From Akkermansiaceae bacterium (lineage in GTDB: Bacteria > Verrucomicrobiota > Verrucomicrobiia > Verrucomicrobiales > Akkermansiaceae), in contig CAJJBQ010000001.1 in the NCBI GenBank assembly GCA_905182405.1, forward strand, positions 806,001-870,000: a stretch of DNA of 64,000 nucleotides, in the 5' to 3' direction. The notes beneath the pieces were generated by a model that did no database searches, was not told the DNA's origin, and saw nothing but the letters and a program-made list of their open reading frames with translations. This document shows positions 35,768 through 45,000 of this stretch, piece after piece (positions within the stretch are counted from its first letter, which is position 1; the number at the start of each line of letters is the position of its first letter). The position numbers were made by a program, and so were the translations under genes.

Positions 35768-36700
35768 ATGAGCAAGTCACCTTTCTTGATTCTTATTATC
35801 AGTCTCTTTCTGGTCTCTCCTTCCTCCGCCGAGAATCCCCCGAAAACAATGGTGGGTCCCCGAAAGGGAGCCTTGGTCATTATGGGAGGCGGCGGCCGGG
35901 ATCAGACCTTCCCGCAGATCTTTAAGAAGCTCGTCGAGCTGGCCGGAGGAGAAAAAGCGCGCATCGTCATCGTCCCGACCGCTGCTTCAAGTGATCCAGA
36001 TTACAACTACGAGCGCTCGTGGTCGGTTCAATTGGCCAAGCAGATGGGGGTTGCCGCGGTCACCATTCTCCATACTCATGACCGCAAGGAAGCGGAGACA
36101 GAAGAATTCGTAAAACCACTCACGAGGGCGACCGGAGTCTGGTTCGGTGGAGGTCGACAGTGGCGTTTCACAAAGGCCTATGGAGGAACGCGAACCGAGA
36201 AGGAGTTTCACAAGGTCCTCGATCGGGGCGGAGTGATTGGAGGATCATCAGCGGGAGCAACGATTCAAGGGTCCTTTCTCGCGCGAGGAGATACGAGTGG
36301 AAACACCATCATGGTAGGCGATGTGCAGCGGGGATTTGGATTCATGCGAAACACTGCAATCGACCAGCACGTCGTGGCCCGTGGACGAGAAATGGACCTT
36401 TTGAAGGTTCTGACAGATCCGGGAAAGAAGATGCGCAAGGAATTTGATCGTGCCAAACTGCTTGGTATTGGGATTGACGAAGACGTCGCGATTGTCGTGA
36501 AAGGCGATCAATTTGAAGTCATCGGTAAGGATGAGGGAGCGGTCCTGGTTTATGATCCTAAATCGTGGACGAAGGACACTCCTGACGAAAAGAAGTGGGT
36601 CACGGTGAGAAAGGGCAGTAAATATGATTTGAAAAATCGAAAGGTGTTAAAGGAGGGCGACGAAGAGGGAACAGAACGTCTTTTGAATGAGGAGAGATGA
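35768..36700 (+). CDS. Secreted cyanophycinase-like serine peptidase (S51)
   Basis: A 310-residue protein with a signal peptide (MSKSPFLILIISLFLVSPSSA/E). Core KGALVIMGGGGRDQTFPQIF, ARIVIVPTAASSDPDYNY, ATGVWFGGGRQWRF, nucleophile elbow GVIGGSSAGATIQGS (Ser161 probable nucleophile) and IDQHVVARGREMDL with the catalytic His region match cyanophycinase/peptidase E. Cyanophycinases release beta-Asp-Arg dipeptides from cyanophycin; exported forms let heterotrophs use polymer released by cyanobacteria. Facing a pair of amidohydrolases, it may start an isoaspartyl-peptide pathway; this is an inference. The next gene starts 44 bp downstream. Confidence 0.85.
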   Translation: MSKSPFLILIISLFLVSPSSAENPPKTMVGPRKGALVIMGGGGRDQTFPQIFKKLVELAGGEKARIVIVPTAASSDPDYNYERSWSVQLAKQMGVAAVTILHTHDRKEAETEEFVKPLTRATGVWFGGGRQWRFTKAYGGTRTEKEFHKVLDRGGVIGGSSAGATIQGSFLARGDTSGNTIMVGDVQRGFGFMRNTAIDQHVVARGREMDLLKVLTDPGKKMRKEFDRAKLLGIGIDEDVAIVVKGDQFEVIGKDEGAVLVYDPKSWTKDTPDEKKWVTVRKGSKYDLKNRKVLKEGDEEGTERLLNEER

Positions 36701-36744
36701 TTTTCATGCGGGACTTGGCCTGCAGATCACACTAACCTTTTGAG

Positions 36745-38232
36745 ATGAACTATCATCCATCCCGTCGGCACCTTCTCCAGACTGGCGCGGCTGCCGGAGC
36801 GCTGGGATTTCTCTCAAAGATTCCCTTGCTCGGAGCCGAGGATGTAAAGCTGGATCCCAATCAGGTTCAGTTTAGGCCCGAGATCGAGCCCCTCATTCGG
36901 CTGCTGGAGGAGACCCCCCGTGAGCGGCTTCTGGAAGAGGTTGCCGGACGCATTAAGAAGGGAACGACCTACCGTGAAATTCTCAGTGCCCTTCTTCTGG
37001 CAGGGGTAAGAAACATCCAGCCCCGTCCGGTAGGATTCAAATTCCATGCCGTCTTGGTGGTGAATTCAGCTCACCTTGCGAGCGTCAACTCGCCCGATTC
37101 AGATCGCTGGCTCCCCATCTTTTGGGCGCTCGATTACTTTAAATCTTCCCAGGCCCGGGACGTGCAAGAGGGAGATTGGACGATGGTTTCGGTCAAAGAG
37201 AGTGAGGTTCCCTCATCCGGGAAAGCCCGTGAGCTTTTTGCGGAAGGAATGGATCGCTGGGACGAAGCGAAAGTTGATGCCGCGACGGCAGGGTTGGCCC
37301 GGGCGGCAGGTGCTCAGGAAGTGTTTGATCTCTTTGCAAAATATGGAGCGAGAGATTTCCGCGACATTGGACATAAGGCGATCTACGTCGCCAACAGCTG
37401 GAGGACGCTGCAAGCGATTGGGTGGAACCATTCCGAACCCGTTCTCCGCTCCCTTGGATATGCCTTGTTGCAGCACAGTGGGAGCAACCCCGGTGAAAGT
37501 AGCCACGAGGCAGACCTCCCCGGTCGATTGAACGAAAAGATGTTAAAAACGATCCGAAGCGACTGGCAAGGAGGCGTGGTAAAGAAAGAAGCGACCAGCG
37601 AGATGCTTTCCGTACTCCGGGAAGGGACATGGGAGGATGCGAGCCGAAAGGTTGTTGAGCTTCTCAATAATAAGATTTCACCGCAGTCCATCTGGGACGG
37701 GCTTTTCCAACATGCCTCCGAGATGCTCATGCGTCGACCGGGAATCGTTTCCCTTCACGCCAGCACCACAACGAATGCGCTGCACTATGCACATCAGCAC
37801 ACCTTCAACGATGAAACGCGGAGATTCCTCCTTCTTCAGAATGCTGCTTTCCTCACGATGTTCCGCGATCGTGGGGGAATCAAAGAGGGGGTGGCGATTG
37901 ATCAATTTGAGCCGGTTGACGGAGTTCCCGGTATCGATGAAATTTTCGCCGAAATCAGTGGGAACAAGGAGCTGGCGGCCAAGAAAGCTCTCGCCTACCT
38001 CAATGCGACGAAAGATCCCAAACCGTTCATGAAGGAAGCCCAGCGCTTAATCTACCTCAAGGGAACAGGCTCGCATGATTATAAATTTAGTTCCGCGGTC
38101 CTGGAGGATTACGAGAGTATTTCGCCCGAGATGAGAAATCGCTTTTTGGCAGGAAGTGTCTTTTGGCTGCAAGGTTCTGGCAAAAAAGATACCGATCTCG
38201 TGGCGCGAACGCGGAACGCTTTGGGCTCGTGA
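36745..38232 (+). CDS. Tat-exported protein of unknown function
   Basis: A 495-residue protein beginning MNYHPSRRHLLQTGAAAGAL, a twin-arginine signal (SRRHLL). The mature part is mostly helical, rich in His and Trp (AVLVVNSAHLASVNSPDSDR, FQHASEMLMRRPGIVSLHAS, ALHYAHQHTF), suggesting buried metal or substrate sites. I do not recognise a named domain; similar exported proteins occur in Verrucomicrobiota and Planctomycetota. It probably shares a transcript with the cyanophycinase-like gene. There is no Cys motif, so a cytochrome role is unlikely. Confidence 0.78.
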   Translation: MNYHPSRRHLLQTGAAAGALGFLSKIPLLGAEDVKLDPNQVQFRPEIEPLIRLLEETPRERLLEEVAGRIKKGTTYREILSALLLAGVRNIQPRPVGFKFHAVLVVNSAHLASVNSPDSDRWLPIFWALDYFKSSQARDVQEGDWTMVSVKESEVPSSGKARELFAEGMDRWDEAKVDAATAGLARAAGAQEVFDLFAKYGARDFRDIGHKAIYVANSWRTLQAIGWNHSEPVLRSLGYALLQHSGSNPGESSHEADLPGRLNEKMLKTIRSDWQGGVVKKEATSEMLSVLREGTWEDASRKVVELLNNKISPQSIWDGLFQHASEMLMRRPGIVSLHASTTTNALHYAHQHTFNDETRRFLLLQNAAFLTMFRDRGGIKEGVAIDQFEPVDGVPGIDEIFAEISGNKELAAKKALAYLNATKDPKPFMKEAQRLIYLKGTGSHDYKFSSAVLEDYESISPEMRNRFLAGSVFWLQGSGKKDTDLVARTRNALGS

Positions 38233-38351
38233 TCATCGAGGGCCAGGGTTTTGGTGGGAAAATGGAGGAATTTTAAAAATTGATTACGTTTTTCGATTTG
38301 TGCAAAATAATGCAATTTACTTCGTCGGGTTTGGGCCTAGTTTCGATCCCC

Positions 38352-40565
38352 ATGAGGAGGTGTTTTAGTTTGGTTGGCTTGGGGATCGTTTTGAATCCGG
38401 TTTTTTCCTTGGGAGAGATTGTGCCGGTGAGTGCGGGGAGTTACACGACGGTGCGGCCGGAAAAGATTGCGGCTTTGCCGGTGGCCGAGGCGATTTATCG
38501 GACGAAGGATTTGACGGGCCCAGTGCCGACGAATCAGTGGTGGAGTTCGCTGGTTTGGGAGAAATTTTCGCAGAACATGTTTCCGCATCCCCTGGGGATG
38601 GTGTGTCACGAAGCGGGCTTGGGAGTGAGCTATCCGGGAGGAGGAATTGATGGGAGCTCGGGTAACATCATGGGCGGTGGCGTTTCGAAAGGGGGCGACT
38701 TTTCGATCGGGCATTCGGCGATGGCGGAGTTTCCTGATGCGCGCTTGGCGGATTATTCGGATTGGATGATCACGGCGGAGTTTGCGGCGGGGGACGCGAT
38801 CTTGCGGACGAGCTATGGACATGGCAGTCCCTTTGTTTTTGGTAAGGTGCAAGGCGGCGAGGTGCAGTTGACGATGGCGCATAAGCCGATTGTTTGGTCG
38901 GGGAAAGAAGGCGACTCGATAATCGGGTTGACGGTGCGCGGGAGTCATTATGGTTTGTTCGGCGCGAAGGGGTCGAAGTGGACCGGGCTCGATGGGACGA
39001 TGGTGAAAAATGAAAAGGGAAAATCGTATTTCTCGGTGGCCTTGTTGCCGGAGGGGAATGAGAAGACGCTGAAACTTTTTGCGAAGCATGCGCATCTGCA
39101 TGTTGTTGATACTCTGGTGCAGCCTCAGGTGGGCAAGGGCCAGGTGACGACGGAATATCACGCGGTGACCAAGGCGATGGAGGGATCGGGTTCAGGGACC
39201 CTCATGGCGCTCTATCCCCATCATTGGAAATATTCCAAGGCGGCGCTCACGGGGATGAGTTACAAGTCGGTGCGGGGTGAGATGAAGCTTTTTTCGGGAG
39301 AGGAGTTTTCCACTTTAGTTCCGGTGCAGGGCTTACTCCCGATGTTGCCAAAGGAAGGGATCGCGAGTCGTGAGCGGATGGTGGCCAATCTCAAAAAGGA
39401 GGCTGGACCGATAAAGGATGAATTTGCTGATACTTATTGGGAAGGAAAGCATCTCGGCAAGCTTGCGACGCTGAGCGGGATTGCGGAAATTGCGGGGGAG
39501 AAAGGATTGCAGGATCGTTTTGTGGGGGAGATTCAAAGTCGGTTGGAGAATTGGTTAACGGCATCGGCCGGTGAAGCTGCTCCGCTTTTCTATTACAATA
39601 AGGCGTGGGGGACCTTGATTGGGAGTGGGGCGTCTTATGGGAGTGATGACCAATTGAACGATCACCATTTCCACTACGGTTATTTCATTCGAGCAGCGGC
39701 GGAAGTGGCGCGGCTTGATCCGGCGTGGGCGAAGAGGTGGAGTCCCATGATGAAGTTGATCATTCGCGATATCGCGTCGTCAAATCGGAAGGATGCGATG
39801 TTTCCTTACATCCGATGCTTTGATCTTTATGCGGGGCATTCGTGGGCCTCGGGGCATGCGAAGTTTGGCGACGGAAATAATCAGGAGTCGTCATCGGAAT
39901 CACTCAATGCCTGGTATGGCTTGATGCTTTGGGGCGAGGTTACGGGTGACGAAGACCTTCGCGATTTGGGAACCTTCCTCTTTAACACTGAGCGGACTGC
40001 GGTGGAGGAGTATTGGTTCGATGTCTCAGGGACGAACTTTCCGAAGGACTTTCCCAACGTGGCGTTGGGGATGATTTGGGGAGGTAAGGGTGCTTTTGCG
40101 ACTTGGTTCTCGGGAGACATCGATTGCATTCACGGGATTAACTGGCTGCCCTTTACACCGGCGTCGATCTACATGGGGCGGCATCCGGACTACGTGAAGA
40201 AGAATCACGACATGATTGTTTCCAAGCGAAAAGGCGGCGCGGATTATAACAACGGCTGGGGCGATTTGGTGGTGATGTTTGGGGCGCTCAATGATCCAAA
40301 AGTGGGGGTAGATTATCTCACGGCGACGCCGGACTGCTCACTCGAAGGAGGGAACACGCATGCCTTTATGGATCACTGGATACACACGCTTGATCGACTG
40401 GGGCGCAATGATGCGGCGGTGATATCGGATTATCCGTTCACGAATGTTTTCTTGAAGGACGGCAAAAAAACTTACGCGGCTTTTAATTTCGGGAAGGCAC
40501 CGATGGAGGTGACGTTTTCTGATGGAAAGGTAATTGAGGCCAACCCGGGGATGACAGTGAAGTAA
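38352..40565 (+). CDS. GH81 endo-beta-1,3-glucanase (laminarinase)
   Basis: About 737 residues from the chosen ATG, which gives the signal peptide MRRCFSLVGLGIVLNPVFSL. A TTG at 38280 with GGAGGA ten bases upstream is an alternative that adds 24 residues. GH81 signatures: GPVPTNQWWSSLVWE near the N terminus, ASYGSDDQLNDHHFHYGYF, CFDLYAGHSWASGHAKFGDG and NNQESSSESLNAWYGLMLWG, the last carrying the catalytic Glu pair of the family. It hydrolyses beta-1,3-glucans such as laminarin. Together with the sulfatases it points to algal polysaccharide use. A hairpin follows the stop. Confidence 0.92.
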   Translation: MRRCFSLVGLGIVLNPVFSLGEIVPVSAGSYTTVRPEKIAALPVAEAIYRTKDLTGPVPTNQWWSSLVWEKFSQNMFPHPLGMVCHEAGLGVSYPGGGIDGSSGNIMGGGVSKGGDFSIGHSAMAEFPDARLADYSDWMITAEFAAGDAILRTSYGHGSPFVFGKVQGGEVQLTMAHKPIVWSGKEGDSIIGLTVRGSHYGLFGAKGSKWTGLDGTMVKNEKGKSYFSVALLPEGNEKTLKLFAKHAHLHVVDTLVQPQVGKGQVTTEYHAVTKAMEGSGSGTLMALYPHHWKYSKAALTGMSYKSVRGEMKLFSGEEFSTLVPVQGLLPMLPKEGIASRERMVANLKKEAGPIKDEFADTYWEGKHLGKLATLSGIAEIAGEKGLQDRFVGEIQSRLENWLTASAGEAAPLFYYNKAWGTLIGSGASYGSDDQLNDHHFHYGYFIRAAAEVARLDPAWAKRWSPMMKLIIRDIASSNRKDAMFPYIRCFDLYAGHSWASGHAKFGDGNNQESSSESLNAWYGLMLWGEVTGDEDLRDLGTFLFNTERTAVEEYWFDVSGTNFPKDFPNVALGMIWGGKGAFATWFSGDIDCIHGINWLPFTPASIYMGRHPDYVKKNHDMIVSKRKGGADYNNGWGDLVVMFGALNDPKVGVDYLTATPDCSLEGGNTHAFMDHWIHTLDRLGRNDAAVISDYPFTNVFLKDGKKTYAAFNFGKAPMEVTFSDGKVIEANPGMTVK

Positions 40566-41017
40566 TTCGAAGGAAATCTCAGTTTCGCTGTAACATCCCC
40601 TAAAGCTTTGCGTGCTTTAGGATGATGAATCTATCAATTCCAATCGCACCTGCTCTTCCTCTCATCTTCTCGGTTTAAGGGGCTACTGTTTACTTCAGCG
40701 TGATCAATAACAGTTCCTTTGGCGGCAATGACATCAATCGTGTCGATGAGGATGAATCGAATTTTTCGAATCTCTACAACGCTTTCACTGCTGGAACTGG
40801 AGTGGGCTCTCTTTTTATCCTGTGGTGGACTTTTGATGTTTGTGCGACGAAGTGGATAGAGCTTTTGACCTAAGCTAAAAGGTGTCCACTCCACTGAAAG
40901 ACTTGTTTTGGGATGAGACTTTTTCTAATTGGAGAAGAAGGCCATGGCCGAACCTTTCGTCGGGGTTACGGCTGACGAGGTTGTGATACCAATCGGGAAA
41001 ATTTCGGCTAGTGTAAC
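40566..41017. other. 450-bp gap after GH81
   Basis: Apart from the hairpin at 40594-40624 there are only two short minus-strand stretches (40650-40890 and 40890-41010) with coding-like composition but no start, no continuous frame and no firm family match. They are likely further relics. Confidence 0.35.
40594..40624 (+). terminator. Hairpin after the GH81 gene
   Basis: CATCC-CC-TAAAGC pairs with GCTTTA-GGATG around a 7-base loop, 28 bp past the GH81 stop. No T-run follows, so it is a weak intrinsic terminator at best. Confidence 0.35.
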
Positions 41018-41893
41018 CTACAAAGTCTCCAAGTAAGCAACGCTTTCCGTGACGCTCTTGAGCGGGTTCGGCGAGTGGTCTTGCTCGATATGGCAATGAA
41101 CCACCCCGGCGGCCTTGCCTGCTTCGATGATGGGCTCCATGGGGATCATGCCATTGCCCAGTTCCTTGAAGGCTTCTTTGGGCATACCGTCGTAGATAGG
41201 AAGTTCGAGTCCCTTCTTAAGATCCTTCAGGTGAAGTTGTGAAACACGCCCGCTCAACTTTTTGATCAAAGTGACGGGATCGACGCCTGCGGCTTTGACC
41301 CAGAAGACATCGAGTTCGAATTTCATCTCGGGAGCGAACTCCTTGGTGAAGATGTCGAATCCGGTCGATCCGCCCATCGGTTTGTATTCGAAAGAATGGT
41401 TGTGGTAGGCGAGTTGGATGCCTGCCTTTTTGGCGATGACGGCGGCCTTGTTGAGATTCCCAGCGACGCGCTTGTAGTCATCGAGTGAGTTGCGGTCCTT
41501 GTCGTGGAGGTAGGGAACGACGAGGTGGGTGAGTTTGATCTGGTTGGCCTTCTCGACGATTTTTCTGAAGTCGGAGAAGCCTTCGTCGGATGGATTTACG
41601 GCGGCTTCCCAATCGAAGTGAGTGGAGTGCAAGCCGAGGCCGTGATCGTTGGCGGCCTTGATCATGTCATCGCAGTTCGGGAAGCCATACATCTCGCCTT
41701 GTTTGTAGCCGGCATCGACGAGTGCCTTGATCGTGCCGGGGGTGTCGGCTTTGAGTTCGTTGCGGAGGCTGTATAGCTGGAGGCCAATGTTTGCGCGGTA
41801 GACATTGTCCGCGGCAAGGGCGCTGAGGGTTTGGGAGGTGCCGGCAAAGACAGTGGTAGCGGCGGAGGTGCGAAGGAACGAGCGGCGATTCAT
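41018..41893 (-). CDS. Tat-exported sugar phosphate isomerase/epimerase-like protein
   Basis: A 291-residue protein with a twin-arginine signal (MNRRSFLRTSAATTVFAG) followed by a xylose isomerase-like TIM barrel: ANIGLQLYSLRNELKADTPG, VDAGYKQGEMYGFPNCDD, LGLHSTHFDW, HLVVPYLHDKDR, IQLAYHNHSFEYKP (metal-binding His/Glu region), MKFELDVFWVKAAG, SQLHLKDLKKG and VHCHIEQDHSPN with C-terminal Glu/His ligands. Exported members of this family are abundant in PVC bacteria and probably work on keto-sugars or glycosides. It is monocistronic and divergent from the large cytochrome gene at 42091. Confidence 0.9.
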   Translation of the reverse strand: MNRRSFLRTSAATTVFAGTSQTLSALAADNVYRANIGLQLYSLRNELKADTPGTIKALVDAGYKQGEMYGFPNCDDMIKAANDHGLGLHSTHFDWEAAVNPSDEGFSDFRKIVEKANQIKLTHLVVPYLHDKDRNSLDDYKRVAGNLNKAAVIAKKAGIQLAYHNHSFEYKPMGGSTGFDIFTKEFAPEMKFELDVFWVKAAGVDPVTLIKKLSGRVSQLHLKDLKKGLELPIYDGMPKEAFKELGNGMIPMEPIIEAGKAAGVVHCHIEQDHSPNPLKSVTESVAYLETL

Positions 41894-42090
41894 GAGGGAT
41901 TAAAGAAAGCATATGCTCTCAGGGTAGCCAATGAAAAGATGAGGCTGTAGAACTCTCTTGTTCTACCCTTCGCCATACTGTCAGGCATTTTGGATTGACG
42001 ATGTGGACCTGAAATATACTATTTGAGATTAATTTTCTTCCATTGCTGGGCCTGCAGATTCCGCGTCCGAGGACGATCTATTCACCACTG

Positions 42091-45000
42091 ATGACGACAT
42101 TTTCACGCGCAGTTTTCCTTGGCGGAATTCTCCCTTTCCTGATCGGAAGTAGTTTGGCCGAAACGCGGGCTAAGTTGACTCAAGAGCGCCTCGCCGAGAA
42201 TGCCAAGGCCAGTTGGTGGGATGTCATGGATACCGGGCCCTTTATTAGTGATACTTTTCTGGGCTTTGGTCCGAAGGGCGAGGTTGCGGTGCTCAAGGGA
42301 ATCGCGATCAATCTTGGGGACAAAGAAGACCACTCGGTGGTGTTCGATACCGAGACTCTGCGCATGGTTGGCGGATTTAAGGGCACCGTCAAACTGGAGG
42401 GAACCCCGTGGAGCGGAAAACATAACGATAATTCCTATCTTCCTGAGGACCGTGAGGATTACTTTTTTGCGACGAACAAGGGATTGGGAGTGGCCGTGGA
42501 CGGCGATTGGGATGACCCTCGTGAAACGCAAAACGGCCCGCTTCCTGACGCACAAGGGAAGTATCTTGGACTCTACCGTCATGAAGCGGGGACGGTGCTG
42601 AGTTATTCGGTGAGCGGTTCCAAATTCCTTGAAATGCCATGGACGCTGGGCAAAGGGATGTTGCGTTCGTTTGAGTTTGAGCGATTGAAAAAGGGAGTTG
42701 AGTTGCTGGTTTCGGACCAGCTCGATGGGGGTCGCAAGATCGAGGTGAGCCTGCGGGGCGCGCCTGATGGCGTGCGTCTGAAGACTCTCCCTTCCGGTCG
42801 TATTGTGGTTTCTCTACAGAAAGATTCCGCAGGTTCCTTTGATGTCGTCTTTGCTCCGGAAGGTGTCGAAGTTCCCGTGGCGAAACGTTCCAGCCTCAAA
42901 GCTCTCACTGAAGGAGGGCCTTCTTTGTTTCCGGAGGTGATCACGACGAAAGGTCGGACGAGCGAGGCGAAGGCAGGCTATGCGGTCGATGACATTCCTC
43001 TTCCCAAGGATAACCCTTGGGAATCGAATATTCGCTTTGGGGCCTTCGACTTTTTCTCCGATGGCAATCGTGCGGCTTGTTCGAGTTGGAATGGTGATGT
43101 CTGGATCGCCGAGGGGATCCAGGGTGATCTTTCGGAGATTAAGTGGCGCCGTTTTGCGAGCGGGCTTTATCAAACTCTCGGGCTGAAAATTGTCGATGAC
43201 GTCATCTACGCGCACGGACGGGATCAACTGACTCGCTTGCATGATCTCAACGGTGATGGCGAAGCTGATTTCTACGAGTGCTTCAACAATGACGTTCTTA
43301 TTACACCCGGTTTCCACGAGTTTGCCTTCGATCTCCAGACTGACAAAGAGGGCAACTTTTACTTCAGCAAGGCCGCACCTGTTCTTTCGGGTGGCCGGGG
43401 CTTTTCGGAGCTCACCGAGCACACCGGCACCATTCTTAAAGTAAGCTCCGATGGACGCACGAGCGAGCGGATGGCTTGGGGGCTCCGCGCTCCGGGCGGT
43501 TTAGGAATCGGACCGAATGGCGAAATGACGACGGGGGAAAACGAAGGGAGCTACGTCCCGCGTTGCAAGATTACCTGGAGCAAGCCCGATGGCAGCAGCT
43601 TCCACGGCGTGGTGCCGAGCGAGTGGGACGGCAAGGCCTTCGTTGGTAATCTTCCGGGAATGCCGACCGATTATGAAAGGCCACTTTGTTGGTTGCCCTA
43701 TTACGTCGATAACTCCAGCGGCAGCCAGATGTGGGTGCCAGAGAACAGCCCTTGGAAAAATCACGCGGGCAAAATGTTCCACATTTCCTACGGCAAGAGT
43801 TCGATCTACCGCACTCTGATCGATGAAGTCGGGGGGCAGGTGCAAGGTGGGGTTTATCGTCTTCCGATCGAGCTCACGACCGCGTCGATGCGCGGGCGTT
43901 TCCATCCTAAGACGGGCGACCTTTACATCATTGGATTCCGCGGTTGGCAGACCAATGGAGGCACTGGTTTTCAGCGCGTCCGTTTTGTCTCTGATGAGAA
44001 GCCCGTTCCGATGAAGTTGGAGGCTTTTAAAAATGGCATTCGTGTTGAGTTTAGTGCGCCACTCGATGCAGAGATCGCAATGGACCCGCGCCGCTATTCG
44101 GTGAGCAAGTGGGACTACATTTGGGGCCCCCAGTATGGCTCGGGAAGATTCTCCATCGATGAAATGGACTCCGTTGCTCGGGAACACGCTCTTATTGAAC
44201 CTTCGAAAGGTTCGGTGAATCAGGTCGATGCTGTCGAGGTACGCGCGGCCCAACTTTTGCCCGATGGAAAATCGGTTTTCCTCTACATTCCCAAGATGAC
44301 GCCGGCCATGCAGATGGAAGTCCGCATGGATCTCGCCGATGTTGCGAAAAAGGAATTCAAGGAGACCATTTGGAACACCGTTCATAATTTGCGTCCGGCT
44401 TTTGCTGATCACGGTTTGGACCTGACTAATCTTCCCGTAATTAAGAAGGAAGCACGTGGTGAACCGGGACTCATTTTGAGCACTTCGAAAGGAAGTGCCG
44501 ATGACGCCGTGGTGGTCGATCGCTTGGCTTTGACGATCGAAGAAAGGAAAGCGGTTACCGTTTTCATTTCGGAACCACAGGCTGTTTTTGAGGGGGGTAT
44601 CATCGTCGAAGCCCGCGATCAGAGAGCCTTCCGCTTGGAAGGAAATGGCTGGGCCAGTCTCAAGATCAACGGGAAGCAAATCATGGAGGGGGAGCTGCCG
44701 CTTGAATGCCCGCCGCTTGAATTAGAAGCAGGATCTCAATCGATTTATTGTCATTTTAAGGGCGTGCAAAAAGGAACCAGTCGCATTCGTCTTTTGTGGA
44801 GTGGATCCGACTTTGTTATGGAGCCCGTGAAGCCGTCGGCCTATCGCTACACCTCGAACTCGATGCTCGCCGCCAAGGAAAAGGCCCGGAAGGGACGCAA
44901 TCTTTTCGCTGCGATGAACTGTGTGAAGTGCCACACGCCCGACAAGAACCACTTCAAGTCAGGGAAGATGCCTGAGCTATTTGAGAGCCTTCCTGATTTC

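Noticed and set aside
40650..40894. LytTR-like segment (KIRFILIDTIDVIAA) on the minus strand
   Set aside because: Only one strand-turn pattern fits a LytTR domain; no start, no response-regulator part, and the rest of the frame does not match.
43501..44679. 392-codon minus-strand frame
   Set aside because: Antisense to the tetra-heme gene, whose own frame carries clear domains throughout.
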